64,000 bases of DNA from Bin87 sp034423595 (lineage in GTDB: Bacteria > Chloroflexota > Dehalococcoidia > Lucifugimonadales > UBA3495): the NCBI GenBank assembly GCA_965207025.1, contig OZ242258.1, positions 434,001 to 498,000 of the forward strand, given 5' to 3'. This document shows, one piece after another, positions 17,073 through 25,489 of the stretch (position 1 is its first letter; each line of letters begins with the position of its first letter). Made by a program: the position numbers and the translations under genes. The notes below the pieces were generated by a model, which was given only the letters and a program-made list of their open reading frames with translations, made no database searches and was not told where the DNA came from.

Positions 17073-18485
17073 ATGCCTGATTCGCTTTCCCGCCAATTGG
17101 CCCGTTGGGTCGTCAATCTGCACGCGCGAGACCTGCCACCGGCAGTGATCGACAAAATGCAGACATCACTCCTGCATGCTACCGTGGTTGCCATCGTGGG
17201 AGCCAATACCCATCACGGGAAAGCAGCGGTGGATTTAGCCCTGAGTGAAGAATCTTCAAAGGAAGGGGCGACAATCCTGGCCAATGGTGGCCGCGCAACG
17301 CGATGCGGCGCCGCGTTCGCAAATAGCAAGTTGATGCATGCCACCAACCAGGCCGACTCTTACCGAATGCTCACCCATCCGGGCCCTTGCGTAATACCCG
17401 CTGCGTTGGCATCAGCCCAGTTGGGTGGTTCCAATGGAGCCCAGTTGGTTACCGCCATGGCCGCCGGGTATGAGGTAGAATCCCGGATCGCTGGCGACTT
17501 TATCGCTTCCACCCAGGCCAGGGGATTCCGCTCCAGTCCAATTTACGGGACTCTCGGAGCGGCGGTCGCAACCGGCAAATTGTTGGGCCTGAACGAAGAC
17601 CAGATGGTGACCGCCATCGCGCTGGCGTGTACCTTCACCGCCGGAACCAACGAGGGGCCACGCTCCGGCGGTCGCGAGATGATGTTTCATGAACCCCAAT
17701 CCGCGCGCAGTGGAATCATGGCAGCTCTGCTGGCCCGTGAGGATGTGCGTGGCTCCGAAGCAGCGCTTGAAGGGCCGGCCGGTTTCTACAACGCTTTTAC
17801 CGGAAACAATCGGGGCGAATTGTCCTACGTTTTCATGGGGCCCCAGCAGGTTTCTTTCGAGGCCGTAACTCAAGGGCTCGGCAGCCGGTGGGAACTGCTG
17901 CATACCGTCCTGAAAATGTATCCGACCGCTGGCTACAATTGCCCAGTCATCGACCTCATGTCGGACATTCGCCGTGCCCACGATTTCAACGTTGATGACA
18001 TAGAGAAGATCACCGTCGATATGAACTGGCTGGAGACCCTGTACCCGTCCCCGGAATTTCCCAACCCGTCCCGTGGGCAGGCGATCGTGGGCAGTACCCA
18101 CTACTTCACGGCTTATGTCGCCGTCAACGGTTCATATCCTCCCCTGCGCACTCGCATCGACCCGGGAGAAGATGAACAGGCTGCTACCGCCGAGAACCAT
18201 GACAAGGTATTGGGGCTAATGCACAAGGTGGAAACCGTAGGGCACCAGGACCGCCGGGCGTTTGCTCCTCGCATTACCATTGACTTGGCCGGAGGAACGT
18301 CGTACCGGGGAGAATATCAAGGCACGGAATTGGAATGGGGCTTGGACGAGGAAATCGACCGCCTGCGGCCTCTGTTCCCGCTGATCGACTGGCCGGATAA
18401 CAAGTTACAGGATGTGGTTCTGGCTGCCCGTGGTATCTGGGACGCTGCCGACGTTAGCCGGTTGATTGACGCTGCTACACCCTGA
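17073..18485 (+). CDS. MmgE/PrpD-family protein
   Basis: Protein of 470 residues matching the MmgE/PrpD family (2-methylcitrate dehydratase, iminodisuccinate and cis-aconitate enzymes). Typical parts are the N-terminal helical bundle starting LSRQLARWVVNLHARDLP, ASAQLGGSNGAQLVTAMAAGYEVESRIA, and the middle lid domain. The ATG at 17073 fits family N-termini, although the ribosome site is weak. It precedes an SDR gene; with the CMD and hydrolase upstream this suggests a small-acid catabolic island, but the exact dehydratase substrate is not evident. No other citrate/propionate pathway gene is nearby. Confidence 0.86.
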   Translation: MPDSLSRQLARWVVNLHARDLPPAVIDKMQTSLLHATVVAIVGANTHHGKAAVDLALSEESSKEGATILANGGRATRCGAAFANSKLMHATNQADSYRMLTHPGPCVIPAALASAQLGGSNGAQLVTAMAAGYEVESRIAGDFIASTQARGFRSSPIYGTLGAAVATGKLLGLNEDQMVTAIALACTFTAGTNEGPRSGGREMMFHEPQSARSGIMAALLAREDVRGSEAALEGPAGFYNAFTGNNRGELSYVFMGPQQVSFEAVTQGLGSRWELLHTVLKMYPTAGYNCPVIDLMSDIRRAHDFNVDDIEKITVDMNWLETLYPSPEFPNPSRGQAIVGSTHYFTAYVAVNGSYPPLRTRIDPGEDEQAATAENHDKVLGLMHKVETVGHQDRRAFAPRITIDLAGGTSYRGEYQGTELEWGLDEEIDRLRPLFPLIDWPDNKLQDVVLAARGIWDAADVSRLIDAATP

Positions 18486-18546
18486 TTGCCTCATTCCCAC
18501 ATTTCGCGAAAGATGGATAGCATCTACTGATTCCAGAGGTGAAAAT

Positions 18547-19341
18547 ATGTTGCCAGGATTGGAGGGTAAAGCCGCGTTGGTCACCGGTGGGAGCAAAGGC
18601 ATCGGTAAAGCGACCGCATATGCCCTGGCGAGAGAAGGTTGCTCCGTCGCCATCTGTGCCCGCGGCGAAGCGGACCTGCGAGCTGCTGCCGCGGAGATCG
18701 CTGATGCCACCGGGTCCCGCGTGATGCCGATTCGAGCTGATATGACGGTTCCGGAGGACATCGTCAACTTGGTGAGGGAAACGGTGGCCGGCCTGGGCAA
18801 GCTGGAAATATTGGTGAACAATGCGGTAAACAGTACCAGCGACCGCGCCAGCACAATCCCTGACGACGTGATTCTGAATCACATCACGGCCAAAGTTATG
18901 GGCTATATCCGCTGCGCCCGGGAATCTGTGCCGCACATGATAGATGCTGGGGGCGGACGCATCATCAACATCGGGGGTATGGCAGCCCGGAATTCCAGCC
19001 CTACGAACCCCGGTTCGGGAGTCACCAACTCCGCCATGTCCAACTACTCCAAAGCGCTGTCGGACGACGTGGCTGCCGACGGCATCCTGGTCAACTGCAT
19101 CCACCCGGGCAGCACCCGTACCGAACGCTACATGGGCCTGGTTGAAGAACGCGCTGCACGTAGCAATACGACTCCGGAAGAAGAACTGTCCCAATCCGTC
19201 GCCGATATCCCTATCGGCCGGATGATCGAGCCTGAGGACGTTGCCAACTTGGCCGCCTTCCTGTGCTCAGACTTGGCGTCTGCCATTACTGGACAAACCA
19301 TCGCAGTCGATGGTGGGGGTGGTCGGGGAGTCCATTTCTAG
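18547..19341 (+). CDS. SDR-fold protein with a degenerate catalytic triad
   Basis: Short-chain dehydrogenase/reductase fold, 264 residues. The dinucleotide site TGGSKGIG (13-20) and the NNA motif (VNNAVNS) are intact, and the C-terminus ITGQTIAVDGGGGRG is standard. The catalytic positions are not: the usual Ser is in IINIGGM, and the helix that normally carries YxxxK reads SGVTNSAMSNYSKAL, aligning Ser157 with Tyr and Asn161 with Lys. It probably binds NAD(P) but uses different chemistry or is regulatory. Start ATG 18547 has AGAGGT at 18535-18540. It follows MmgE/PrpD by 61 bp. Confidence 0.85.
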   Translation: MLPGLEGKAALVTGGSKGIGKATAYALAREGCSVAICARGEADLRAAAAEIADATGSRVMPIRADMTVPEDIVNLVRETVAGLGKLEILVNNAVNSTSDRASTIPDDVILNHITAKVMGYIRCARESVPHMIDAGGGRIINIGGMAARNSSPTNPGSGVTNSAMSNYSKALSDDVAADGILVNCIHPGSTRTERYMGLVEERAARSNTTPEEELSQSVADIPIGRMIEPEDVANLAAFLCSDLASAITGQTIAVDGGGGRGVHF

Positions 19342-19401
19342 GCGGGGGCAATTTAAGGCGCAGGCAATCGCGTGAAATGCGGCGACCCACATTGGCCTGG
19401 C

Positions 19402-19908
19402 CTATAAACCGGCCTCGTTCAGTGCTTCTGCAAAGTTCGGGTCCAGGACGTACGCATCGTTGGTCTTGTCATACGTCAGTGGTCGAGGCAAGTCGACGTC
19501 GCCGCGGCGTCGTTTTAGCCGGTTCAAGCTGTGTCCCTGGCTGGATAGTGATCCCGAGAGTTCCCGCTGCGAGAGTTGAAGGGTGTGCATCAATTGGGCG
19601 CGCTTTTGCGTGTGATTCGGGGAGCGTGAAACCCGGATCATCGCTTGCCGTGCGGTGTCGGAGAGATGCCGCCAGAACGTGTGGAGATAGCTTGCGTTCC
19701 AAATTGGGCCATCAGGCGCTGCGCTGGACTCGGGAGCGGGTTCCGCCTGGTCTCCAACCTCAGGAGCGTTGCCATTTTCTGGCCCAGCATCGGTTGGCGT
19801 AATTACTGTCTCAGCGGGTTCTTCCACGGAGTTGCGACCCGCCATACCCCGCAAGGTAGCAAGAACCTCATTAATGTCCCCCTCTATGGTAACCGTTACT
19901 TTGGTCAA
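19402..19908 (-). CDS. uncharacterised protein with acidic linker and basic C-terminal domain
   Basis: Not recognised. The 168 residues begin with a short beta-type stretch (MTKVTVTIEGDINEVLATLRGM), then an acidic, Pro/Ala/Glu-rich linker (about 27-68), then a helical basic domain (about 69-150) rich in Arg and His, with LSDTARQAMIRVSRSPNHTQ and LKRRRGDVD, which could fold as a winged helix and bind nucleic acid. The reading is typical coding sequence for the window. It converges on the SDR gene. Confidence 0.55.
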   Translation of the reverse strand: MTKVTVTIEGDINEVLATLRGMAGRNSVEEPAETVITPTDAGPENGNAPEVGDQAEPAPESSAAPDGPIWNASYLHTFWRHLSDTARQAMIRVSRSPNHTQKRAQLMHTLQLSQRELSGSLSSQGHSLNRLKRRRGDVDLPRPLTYDKTNDAYVLDPNFAEALNEAGL

Positions 19909-20004
19909 CGTTTCACTCCCGATGCCGGATTATGCCGCATAATAGGATTGACAGTATGGCGCCGTGTTTCGGTGGCCTTGAATACCATAACACATAACCG
20001 TCAT

Positions 20005-21000
20005 TTATGGATGCAGCGCCAACAACAAAGCCGATTCCAAAACTGCGGGAGGCACATATTGCTCGAACCTCGCGCCAATTGTTCCGTCGCTGCCAACCAC
20101 AAATGTCCAGGGTTCCGAAACGAGTCCCCACTCCTCTACCGCCGGCGCCAATTCGCGCGACGGGTTCGTAGGCTCAATCAAATGGGGGTCGCGGTAAACT
20201 TCCACGTGCACGAAATTGGCTCGTCCCCGGTATTCCCGGGCTAGTTTCGAAATGTCCGACACTTGCGGCCCGCACGTTGCCGAGACGCAAAATGCGGGTG
20301 TCGCAAAGGTGATTACCGTCGGTCTCCCAGACTCCACTGCCTCGGCAACCGATAGTTGATAAAGCGTGGGGTCCGGTTCAGGGCTGCTACTGATCGTATG
20401 GAGATCCTTGGCGATGGCCGCTGTGGGTGTTCTGGAACGGGGCGCTGGGTCTCCGATGAAAGGAATGCTATGTTCAGGAGCCACCGATACCGCGGTTCCA
20501 ATGGTCAGGGCTTCCTGCTCAGGATAGTCAAACGTGGCGTGGAGTTCCCAAATCCCCGGGCTGGCGGCAGTGGCAGTTCCGGCTTGGTCGAATGTTACCT
20601 GGGCTATGAAGACCCCTCTCCTGCCGTGTGGCGGCCATCCCAAAAATTCCGCCTCCGAGCGGTGTCTAACCTGGCCGGTCTCAGCGCCGGGCTCATAATA
20701 TACGGCGCGCATTTCCACCGCATCAGGGCGTACCGGCATGTATTCTCGATCCACCAGACCGAATGATACCCGGTTTTCGCCCACTGCCAGGTCGCTGTTG
20801 GACACGACGAGGCTGACCGGCGGCCCACCTTGCGGTTGGGCTAGCGGGTCATTCTGCGAAACCGTAGCGACGCACGACGCAGTGACGAAACTGGCGACGA
20901 CCCCCAGCAGCAGGGAAAAGGTTGGAAAAGCGATCCGACGGAGCCTTTTGTTTAACTCTGGCACTCCACACGGCCTCCGGCGCTTTATCTCGGCGGGCAC
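20005..21000 (-). CDS. thioredoxin-like lipoprotein
   Basis: Secreted lipoprotein of about 331 residues. An N-terminal signal (RIAFPTFSLLLGVVASFVTASC) ends in a lipobox-like VTASC. A beta-rich segment (residues ~55-170) is followed by a thioredoxin-fold domain (about 215-331) with PTVITFATPAFCVSATCGPQ, so the active site is CX4C (CVSATC) rather than CXXC, a pattern known from SCO/TlpA-like proteins. The start is uncertain: the GTG at 21000 gives an unusual basic leader of ~15 residues before the signal; an in-frame GTG 12 codons later would give a more normal signal. It is divergent from the LLM gene. A role in envelope redox or metal-centre assembly is inference. Confidence 0.72.
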   Translation of the reverse strand: MPAEIKRRRPCGVPELNKRLRRIAFPTFSLLLGVVASFVTASCVATVSQNDPLAQPQGGPPVSLVVSNSDLAVGENRVSFGLVDREYMPVRPDAVEMRAVYYEPGAETGQVRHRSEAEFLGWPPHGRRGVFIAQVTFDQAGTATAASPGIWELHATFDYPEQEALTIGTAVSVAPEHSIPFIGDPAPRSRTPTAAIAKDLHTISSSPEPDPTLYQLSVAEAVESGRPTVITFATPAFCVSATCGPQVSDISKLAREYRGRANFVHVEVYRDPHLIEPTNPSRELAPAVEEWGLVSEPWTFVVGSDGTIGARFEQYVPPAVLESALLLALHP

Positions 21001-21068
21001 GGATAGGCCGGCCCGCTATGGTCTATAATCATCATACACTCCCTACCTTGACAGTACGTGAGGCTACA

Positions 21069-22109
21069 ATGCGATTCGGTTCGTTCGTCTTCCCAGTCAG
21101 CCACGACCCCGCGAGAGATTCGGAGGTGATTGACAGCACCCTTGACGAAATGGTGCTGGCCGAAAAAATCGGGATGCATTCAGTTTGGTTGACTGAGCAC
21201 CATTTCGACGGCGCCGCCGCTCACGCGGATCCGCTCGTATTAGGAGCGGCATTGGCCGCTCGTACCAGCCGGATCAAGATCGGTTTCGCTGTCGTCGAGT
21301 TGGCATTTCATCATCCCGTGCGCCTGGCGGTTCAAACTTCACTATTGGACAACCTCAGTCACGGTCGTCTCATCGTGGGGACCGGACGCGGTTCCGCCTA
21401 CAACCACTACGAATACCTTGGGTTTGGGATAACCATGGAAGACGGGATCGCCCGGCTTGCGGAGGCTGAGCAACTGATGGTCGGGGCCTGGACCGGCGAA
21501 CCGTTTGAGCACAGTGGCGAGTTCTGGGACGTCAAGTTTCCTCAGCTCCGGCCCCGGCCATATCAAAAGCCACATCCGCCACTGATCCGGGCTTGCATCA
21601 GTGAAGCGTCTGTAGTGGCAATGGCAGAAATCGGCCGTCCCGTGATGATCGGCATCCAGACCCTTGACACGTTGCGACACCGCTTGGACCGATACGAAGC
21701 GACGATGCTGGACGCCGGGTTCACGGAAACTCAAACTCAGGCCACGTTGGAACAATGTTGGGCGTCGAGAGACCTGTTCGTTGCGGACAGCTATGGTGAG
21801 GCTCTGGAGATCGCTGAAGCCGGGTTCGAGCGGGAGCGCACGCACTTCCGGCGCGCCAGGGAAATGTACAATCCAGGAGGATTCCCCCCGCCGGACCCAA
21901 ACCGACCTTTACCGGCCGGCGAAGTATTGGAGCACTCGTTTATCCTGGGAACCCCGTCCCAGGTGGCGGAACAGGTGGCCGAGATGCGCGAAATCGGAGT
22001 GCGCAACCTGATGCTCAAACTCAACGTCGGAGAAATGGACACCCATAAGGTGCAAAAGTCCATCAAAATGTTCGGAGAGCAGGTAATGCCCAAGTTCTCC
22101 GACGATTAA
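21069..22109 (+). CDS. LLM-class (luciferase-like) flavin oxidoreductase
   Basis: TIM-barrel oxidoreductase of the bacterial luciferase superfamily, using FMN or F420, 346 residues. Signature parts: MRFGSFVFPVSHDP start, VWLTEHHFDG, LAARTSRIKIGFAVVELAFHHPVRLAVQ, LSHGRLIVGTGRGSAYNHYEYLG. The ATG at 21069 has GTGAGG at 21058-21063. A TATAAT (21024-21029) lies upstream but without a convincing -35. Substrate is unknown; related enzymes monooxygenate or desulfonate organics. The stop overlaps that of the convergent broken Uma2 gene. Confidence 0.9.
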   Translation: MRFGSFVFPVSHDPARDSEVIDSTLDEMVLAEKIGMHSVWLTEHHFDGAAAHADPLVLGAALAARTSRIKIGFAVVELAFHHPVRLAVQTSLLDNLSHGRLIVGTGRGSAYNHYEYLGFGITMEDGIARLAEAEQLMVGAWTGEPFEHSGEFWDVKFPQLRPRPYQKPHPPLIRACISEASVVAMAEIGRPVMIGIQTLDTLRHRLDRYEATMLDAGFTETQTQATLEQCWASRDLFVADSYGEALEIAEAGFERERTHFRRAREMYNPGGFPPPDPNRPLPAGEVLEHSFILGTPSQVAEQVAEMREIGVRNLMLKLNVGEMDTHKVQKSIKMFGEQVMPKFSDD

Positions 22110-22692
22110 CTTGGCATGATCTGACCTAACGGGAGTGAGATGTCGGGAAAGCAGCCGGGCGAAATGGCGTCCCCGGGCACGTAGATGTGTTTGCCCTTGT
22201 ATTTGTCGTCCACGGGGTCCGTATGCGCCTCCACGACGTGCTCTGGCAGGGCGCTTATCCACACTCCGGGATGCCAAAGCGGGCGTAGAGCGCCAGTTTT
22301 TCGCCGCGGTCGTACTCGAGCGAACTGTCTGACACTTCGATAATCAGGAGGATGTCTTCCGGTCCTGCCGGCCTGGATTCGTAAAAGTCGTCTCGCCATT
22401 TCAACAGCACTAGGTCCGGTTCAGGCATAGTGCGGGTGTCTAGCGTTACGGACCCCTGTGTCCTAACGATGGCTCTAACACCCACCGCTAGATGGAACAT
22501 CTTGCTGATGCGGTCCACAGTAGCCAAGTGTCTGTTCCCTGTCGGGGCCATGGCTACTATCACTCCGTCAATGAGTTCGACGCGGTCCTCTTTTTTCAGT
22601 ATCCCGGCTTTCGCCATCGCGTGATATTGATCAACGGTGAACCGATGAGGTTCCAGCGCCACGACAGGGCGCGGTTTGGTCTGCGTAACCAT
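22106..22692 (-). pseudogene. Uma2-family nuclease, frameshifted
   Basis: Restriction-endonuclease-fold protein of the Uma2 (DUF820) family. The first frame runs from ATG 22692 (AGGAGG upstream) with EDRVELIDGVIVAMAPTGNRH and the nuclease core MPEPDLVLLK and LIIEVSDSS, and stops at 22255. The remainder continues in another frame: VWISALPEHVVEAHTDP to 22106. At about 22264-22266 the - strand reads GAGTGTGGATAA; one added G (GAG GTG TGG ATA) would restore the usual IPEVWI reading. Hence a one-base deletion or a base-call error. An intact paralogue lies at 36708-37385. Confidence 0.8.
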
Positions 22693-22722
22693 AGAGGTTC
22701 CTCCTGGCTGGCTGCGGATTCG

Positions 22723-23889
22723 CTACAACGCCCGCACCATCGCGTCCAGGCTCTCCAGGGCTTTACTGATGTTCTCCTGGCTGTTGGCGTAGGACAGTCG
22801 GACATAGCCTTCCCCGAATTCCCCGAAGGCCGCGCCGGAAAGCAACGCTACGCCCGCCTCCTGCATCGCCCGTTCCTCAAATTCAGCACTGGTAAGCCCG
22901 GTCTCTTTTATGCTCGGGAAGGCGTAGAAAGCCCCATCCGGTTCGGGGCAGTTGATGCCTGGAATAGACTGTAGCCCGTCCGCGATCAGCCTCCTGCGGC
23001 GGGCGAATTCGGCGGCCATTTCCTGCACCGCATCCTGCGGGCCGTCCAACGCGGCAACCCCCGCTATCTGGCTGAAAGACGCTGCGCAAGACACGCTGTT
23101 GGTAGCCAGGCGGGAAATGTGGGGCACCAACTCCTCGGGCATTATGCCGTAGCCCAGGCGCCAGCCGGTCATGGCGTAGCTCTTGGAAAAGCCGTCAAGG
23201 ATGATCGTGCGGTGGGCCATATCCGGCAACGTCGCTATGCTGTGGTGCTCGCCAGAGTACAGAATGTCCTTGTAGATCTCATCGGACATTACGTACATGT
23301 CCGGATGGCTGCGCACCACGCCTGCGATGGTTTCCAGCTCCTCCCGCGTCAGAGCGGAACCACACGGATTCTCTGGCGAATTGATGATGAGCAGGCGCGT
23401 CCGCTCGTTCACCAGCTCAGGAAGTCTGGTCAGATCAGGGTGATAAGCCTCCTCCTCAAGCAGCTGCATGGGTACTGCCTTTGCGCCGCTGAACTCGATC
23501 ATTGACTCGTAGATCGGAAAACCGGGATTGGGGTAGATGACCTCAGATCCCGCTTCCGCGAGAGCCAACAGCACGTAGAACATGATGGGTTTGGCCCCAG
23601 GCGTAACAACCACCTGTTCCCAGTCCGTGTCAATTCCCCGAACTTCGCGGCTGTTGCGCGCCACCGCTTGCCGAAGTTCCGGCAAGCCCGGCGTGGGGCC
23701 GTAGTGTGTGTAGCCATCCTGCAGCGCCTGCATACCGGCTTGCACGATGTGCTCGGGTGTTTCAAAGTCCGGTTCCCCGATTTCAAGATGGATGATTTCC
23801 CTTCCCTGGGCTTCAAGGGCTCGGGCTTTGGCAAGGACCTCAAAGGCGGATTCGGTTCCCAGGCGGCTCATTCGGGTGGCGACAGTCAT
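22723..23889 (-). CDS. class I/II pyridoxal-phosphate aminotransferase
   Basis: Fold-type I PLP aminotransferase (AspC/AlaT-like) of 388 residues. Motifs: EIGEPDFETP, the PNPGFPIY loop, INSPENPCGSALT, YVMSDEIY and the PLP-lysine segment ILDGFSKSYAMTGWRLGY. The second of two close ATGs (23889) is chosen because GAGGA lies 9 nt before it, while the first (23898) would overlap that site. It acts on an amino acid and a 2-oxo acid; the exact pair is not apparent. A broken Uma2 gene follows on the same strand. Confidence 0.9.
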   Translation of the reverse strand: MTVATRMSRLGTESAFEVLAKARALEAQGREIIHLEIGEPDFETPEHIVQAGMQALQDGYTHYGPTPGLPELRQAVARNSREVRGIDTDWEQVVVTPGAKPIMFYVLLALAEAGSEVIYPNPGFPIYESMIEFSGAKAVPMQLLEEEAYHPDLTRLPELVNERTRLLIINSPENPCGSALTREELETIAGVVRSHPDMYVMSDEIYKDILYSGEHHSIATLPDMAHRTIILDGFSKSYAMTGWRLGYGIMPEELVPHISRLATNSVSCAASFSQIAGVAALDGPQDAVQEMAAEFARRRRLIADGLQSIPGINCPEPDGAFYAFPSIKETGLTSAEFEERAMQEAGVALLSGAAFGEFGEGYVRLSYANSQENISKALESLDAMVRAL

Positions 23890-23989
23890 GTTTAGCATTC
23901 CTCGAAAACGTCAACTGGTTATGGCGGTAGCCTCTCCAGAAGATTACCACTTTTCATCATCGCGGTCAGGATGCCCCGATCGCCGGTGG

Positions 23990-23998
23990 TGTTATGAT
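23990..23998 (+). promoter_or_regulatory. extended -10 promoter of the nitroreductase gene
   Basis: TGTTATGAT, with TG at the extended -10 position; no clear -35. Leader about 30 nt including AGAGGAG at 24017-24023. Confidence 0.45.
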
Positions 23999-24033
23999 TA
24001 GTTTGCATTTCTGGTAAGAGGAGTCAACTCGCA

Positions 24034-24690
24034 ATGCCGGTCGTTCATAATCTATCGCCGGATGAATTACTCACTACAACCCGAGCTGTGCGCAAACGCC
24101 TGGATTTCGACCGTCCGCTACCCGACGAAGTTATTCGCGAGTGCCTGGCAATAGCCCAGCAAGCCCCTACGGCCAGCAATCGCCAAAATTGGCACTTCAT
24201 GGTGGTGACCGACGCTGATAAGCGGATGGCGTTGGCTGAGTTGTATCGGGAAGGCTGGCGGCAGTACACCCAATCGCCCACGGCGGCAACAAACCTGGAA
24301 TACGACGACCCGATTCGCGCCGCCGTTCAGGAGCGCGTTGGTGATTCCGCGCAGTACCTAGCCGACAACATGCACCGGGCTCCGGCGCTGGTGATCCCCT
24401 GCATCGTGGGTCGTACCGACAACGCCTCTGCTCTGGCCCAGAGCGCGCAGTGGGGTACGATCATCCCCGCTGCGTGGAGCTTGATGCTGGCGGCTCGCGC
24501 TCGCGGCATCGGCTCCGTGTTCACCTGTATCCATCTGATGCACGAAGAGGCGGCGGCCGAGGCGCTGGGCATTCCCTACCGCAGGGTGATGCAGGCTGGT
24601 CTGATACCAATGGCTTATACGATCGGAGACCGATTCAGACCGGCGCATCGGGAATCATTGGACGACATAATCCATTGGAATGGCTGGTAG
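24034..24690 (+). CDS. nitroreductase-family protein
   Basis: FMN-binding nitroreductase fold, 218 residues, using NAD(P)H on nitro, quinone or similar compounds. The N-terminus TTTRAVRKRLDFDRPLPDEVIRECLAIAQQAPTASNRQNWHF is typical (FMN phosphate contacts at the RxxR-type start and the SNRQNW motif). A middle segment (MHRAPALVIPCIV, AAWSLMLAARARGIGSVFT) completes the fold. The ATG at 24034 follows AGAGGAG with 10-nt spacing. A second, different nitroreductase is at 58888-59493. Confidence 0.88.
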   Translation: MPVVHNLSPDELLTTTRAVRKRLDFDRPLPDEVIRECLAIAQQAPTASNRQNWHFMVVTDADKRMALAELYREGWRQYTQSPTAATNLEYDDPIRAAVQERVGDSAQYLADNMHRAPALVIPCIVGRTDNASALAQSAQWGTIIPAAWSLMLAARARGIGSVFTCIHLMHEEAAAEALGIPYRRVMQAGLIPMAYTIGDRFRPAHRESLDDIIHWNGW

Positions 24691-24701
24691 CGCGGCGATA
24701 T

Positions 24702-24718
24702 GCTGGTAAAATACCAGC
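24702..24718. promoter_or_regulatory. palindrome overlapping a -10 element
   Basis: Perfect arms gctggta / taccagc around aaa. The centre contains TGGTAAAAT (24704-24712), an extended -10, ending 12 nt before the ATG at 24725. It could be an operator controlling the next gene. Confidence 0.4.
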
Positions 24719-24724
24719 GCATCC

Positions 24725-25465
24725 ATGGAAAAGGTGTGGAAAAGGCCGTTCCGCACGCCAGGGGGGGACATGATAAGTATCTTCAGGCGTCGTAGAAAAA
24801 CCCTTGATGGCGCCGGTTCCCCAGACACCGGCTCCGGCAAGAGACGCGCTCCCCAGAAGTTCAACCCCATACCTTGCCTGGACGGTTTCGTCTGGATCGA
24901 AGACGGGTGCGTACACAAGTCGGGCATCGACACTCAGCAGTCGTTTCGTCTGCCGTTGAACGATGTGTCGGACATCATCGCGGATTGGGATTTCTACAAG
25001 GAAAATCCTCAACGAGCGGAAACGAAAGTCATGGTGCAGGGACCCATGGGGTTGATACGCGCCAGTTTCGGCGCTCTGCAATATAACGGCATGATCAACC
25101 TGATTACGCACCTGCACCACGTCTATACTGACGAAGAGACGACCGAATTGGGTGAGACGCCGAGTGAGACTCCCGAGATGGTTGGACCATTCCAATGTCG
25201 CCGGGGGATGATGTGGGCGGACCGGGACTTCGTCTATCTGGGCAAGTCGGTGTCGGCAGACTCGGCGCGCGTGCCGATGGATACAATCGACTCGGTCAAG
25301 GCCCACTGGGACCGGTCCATAATGAATAATGGTCGGCGCATCCGGTTGGACGTGTTCAGCCGTTTGGGTGGGTTGATGGGGTCCGAATTCTCGGTCAAGC
25401 AGGTATCAGGCGTGTTTTCGTTGGTCAACTACATCAACCAACTCCGCACCGGTCCCGATCAATAA
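24725..25465 (+). CDS. uncharacterised protein with two PH-like repeats
   Basis: Not recognised as a named family. The 246 residues have a basic, Pro/Gly-rich N-terminus (1-45) and two similar halves: one around DGFVWIEDGCVHKSG...FRLPLNDVSDIIADWD and one around RRGMMWADRDFVYLG...VPMDTIDSVKAHWD. Each half alternates beta strands and ends in a helix (INLITHLHHV and FSLVNYINQL), a pattern of bacterial PH-like domains. It is 24 bp upstream of argG and probably co-transcribed with it. The start lacks a ribosome site and is close to a -10 element, so the mRNA may have almost no leader. Confidence 0.6.
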   Translation: MEKVWKRPFRTPGGDMISIFRRRRKTLDGAGSPDTGSGKRRAPQKFNPIPCLDGFVWIEDGCVHKSGIDTQQSFRLPLNDVSDIIADWDFYKENPQRAETKVMVQGPMGLIRASFGALQYNGMINLITHLHHVYTDEETTELGETPSETPEMVGPFQCRRGMMWADRDFVYLGKSVSADSARVPMDTIDSVKAHWDRSIMNNGRRIRLDVFSRLGGLMGSEFSVKQVSGVFSLVNYINQLRTGPDQ

Positions 25466-25489
25466 CCTGTCAGGAGCAGCAAAAGATTC

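Noticed and set aside
21024..21029. TATAAT as promoter of the LLM gene
   Set aside because: No extended -10 and no -35 within 15-19 nt; kept only as a remark.
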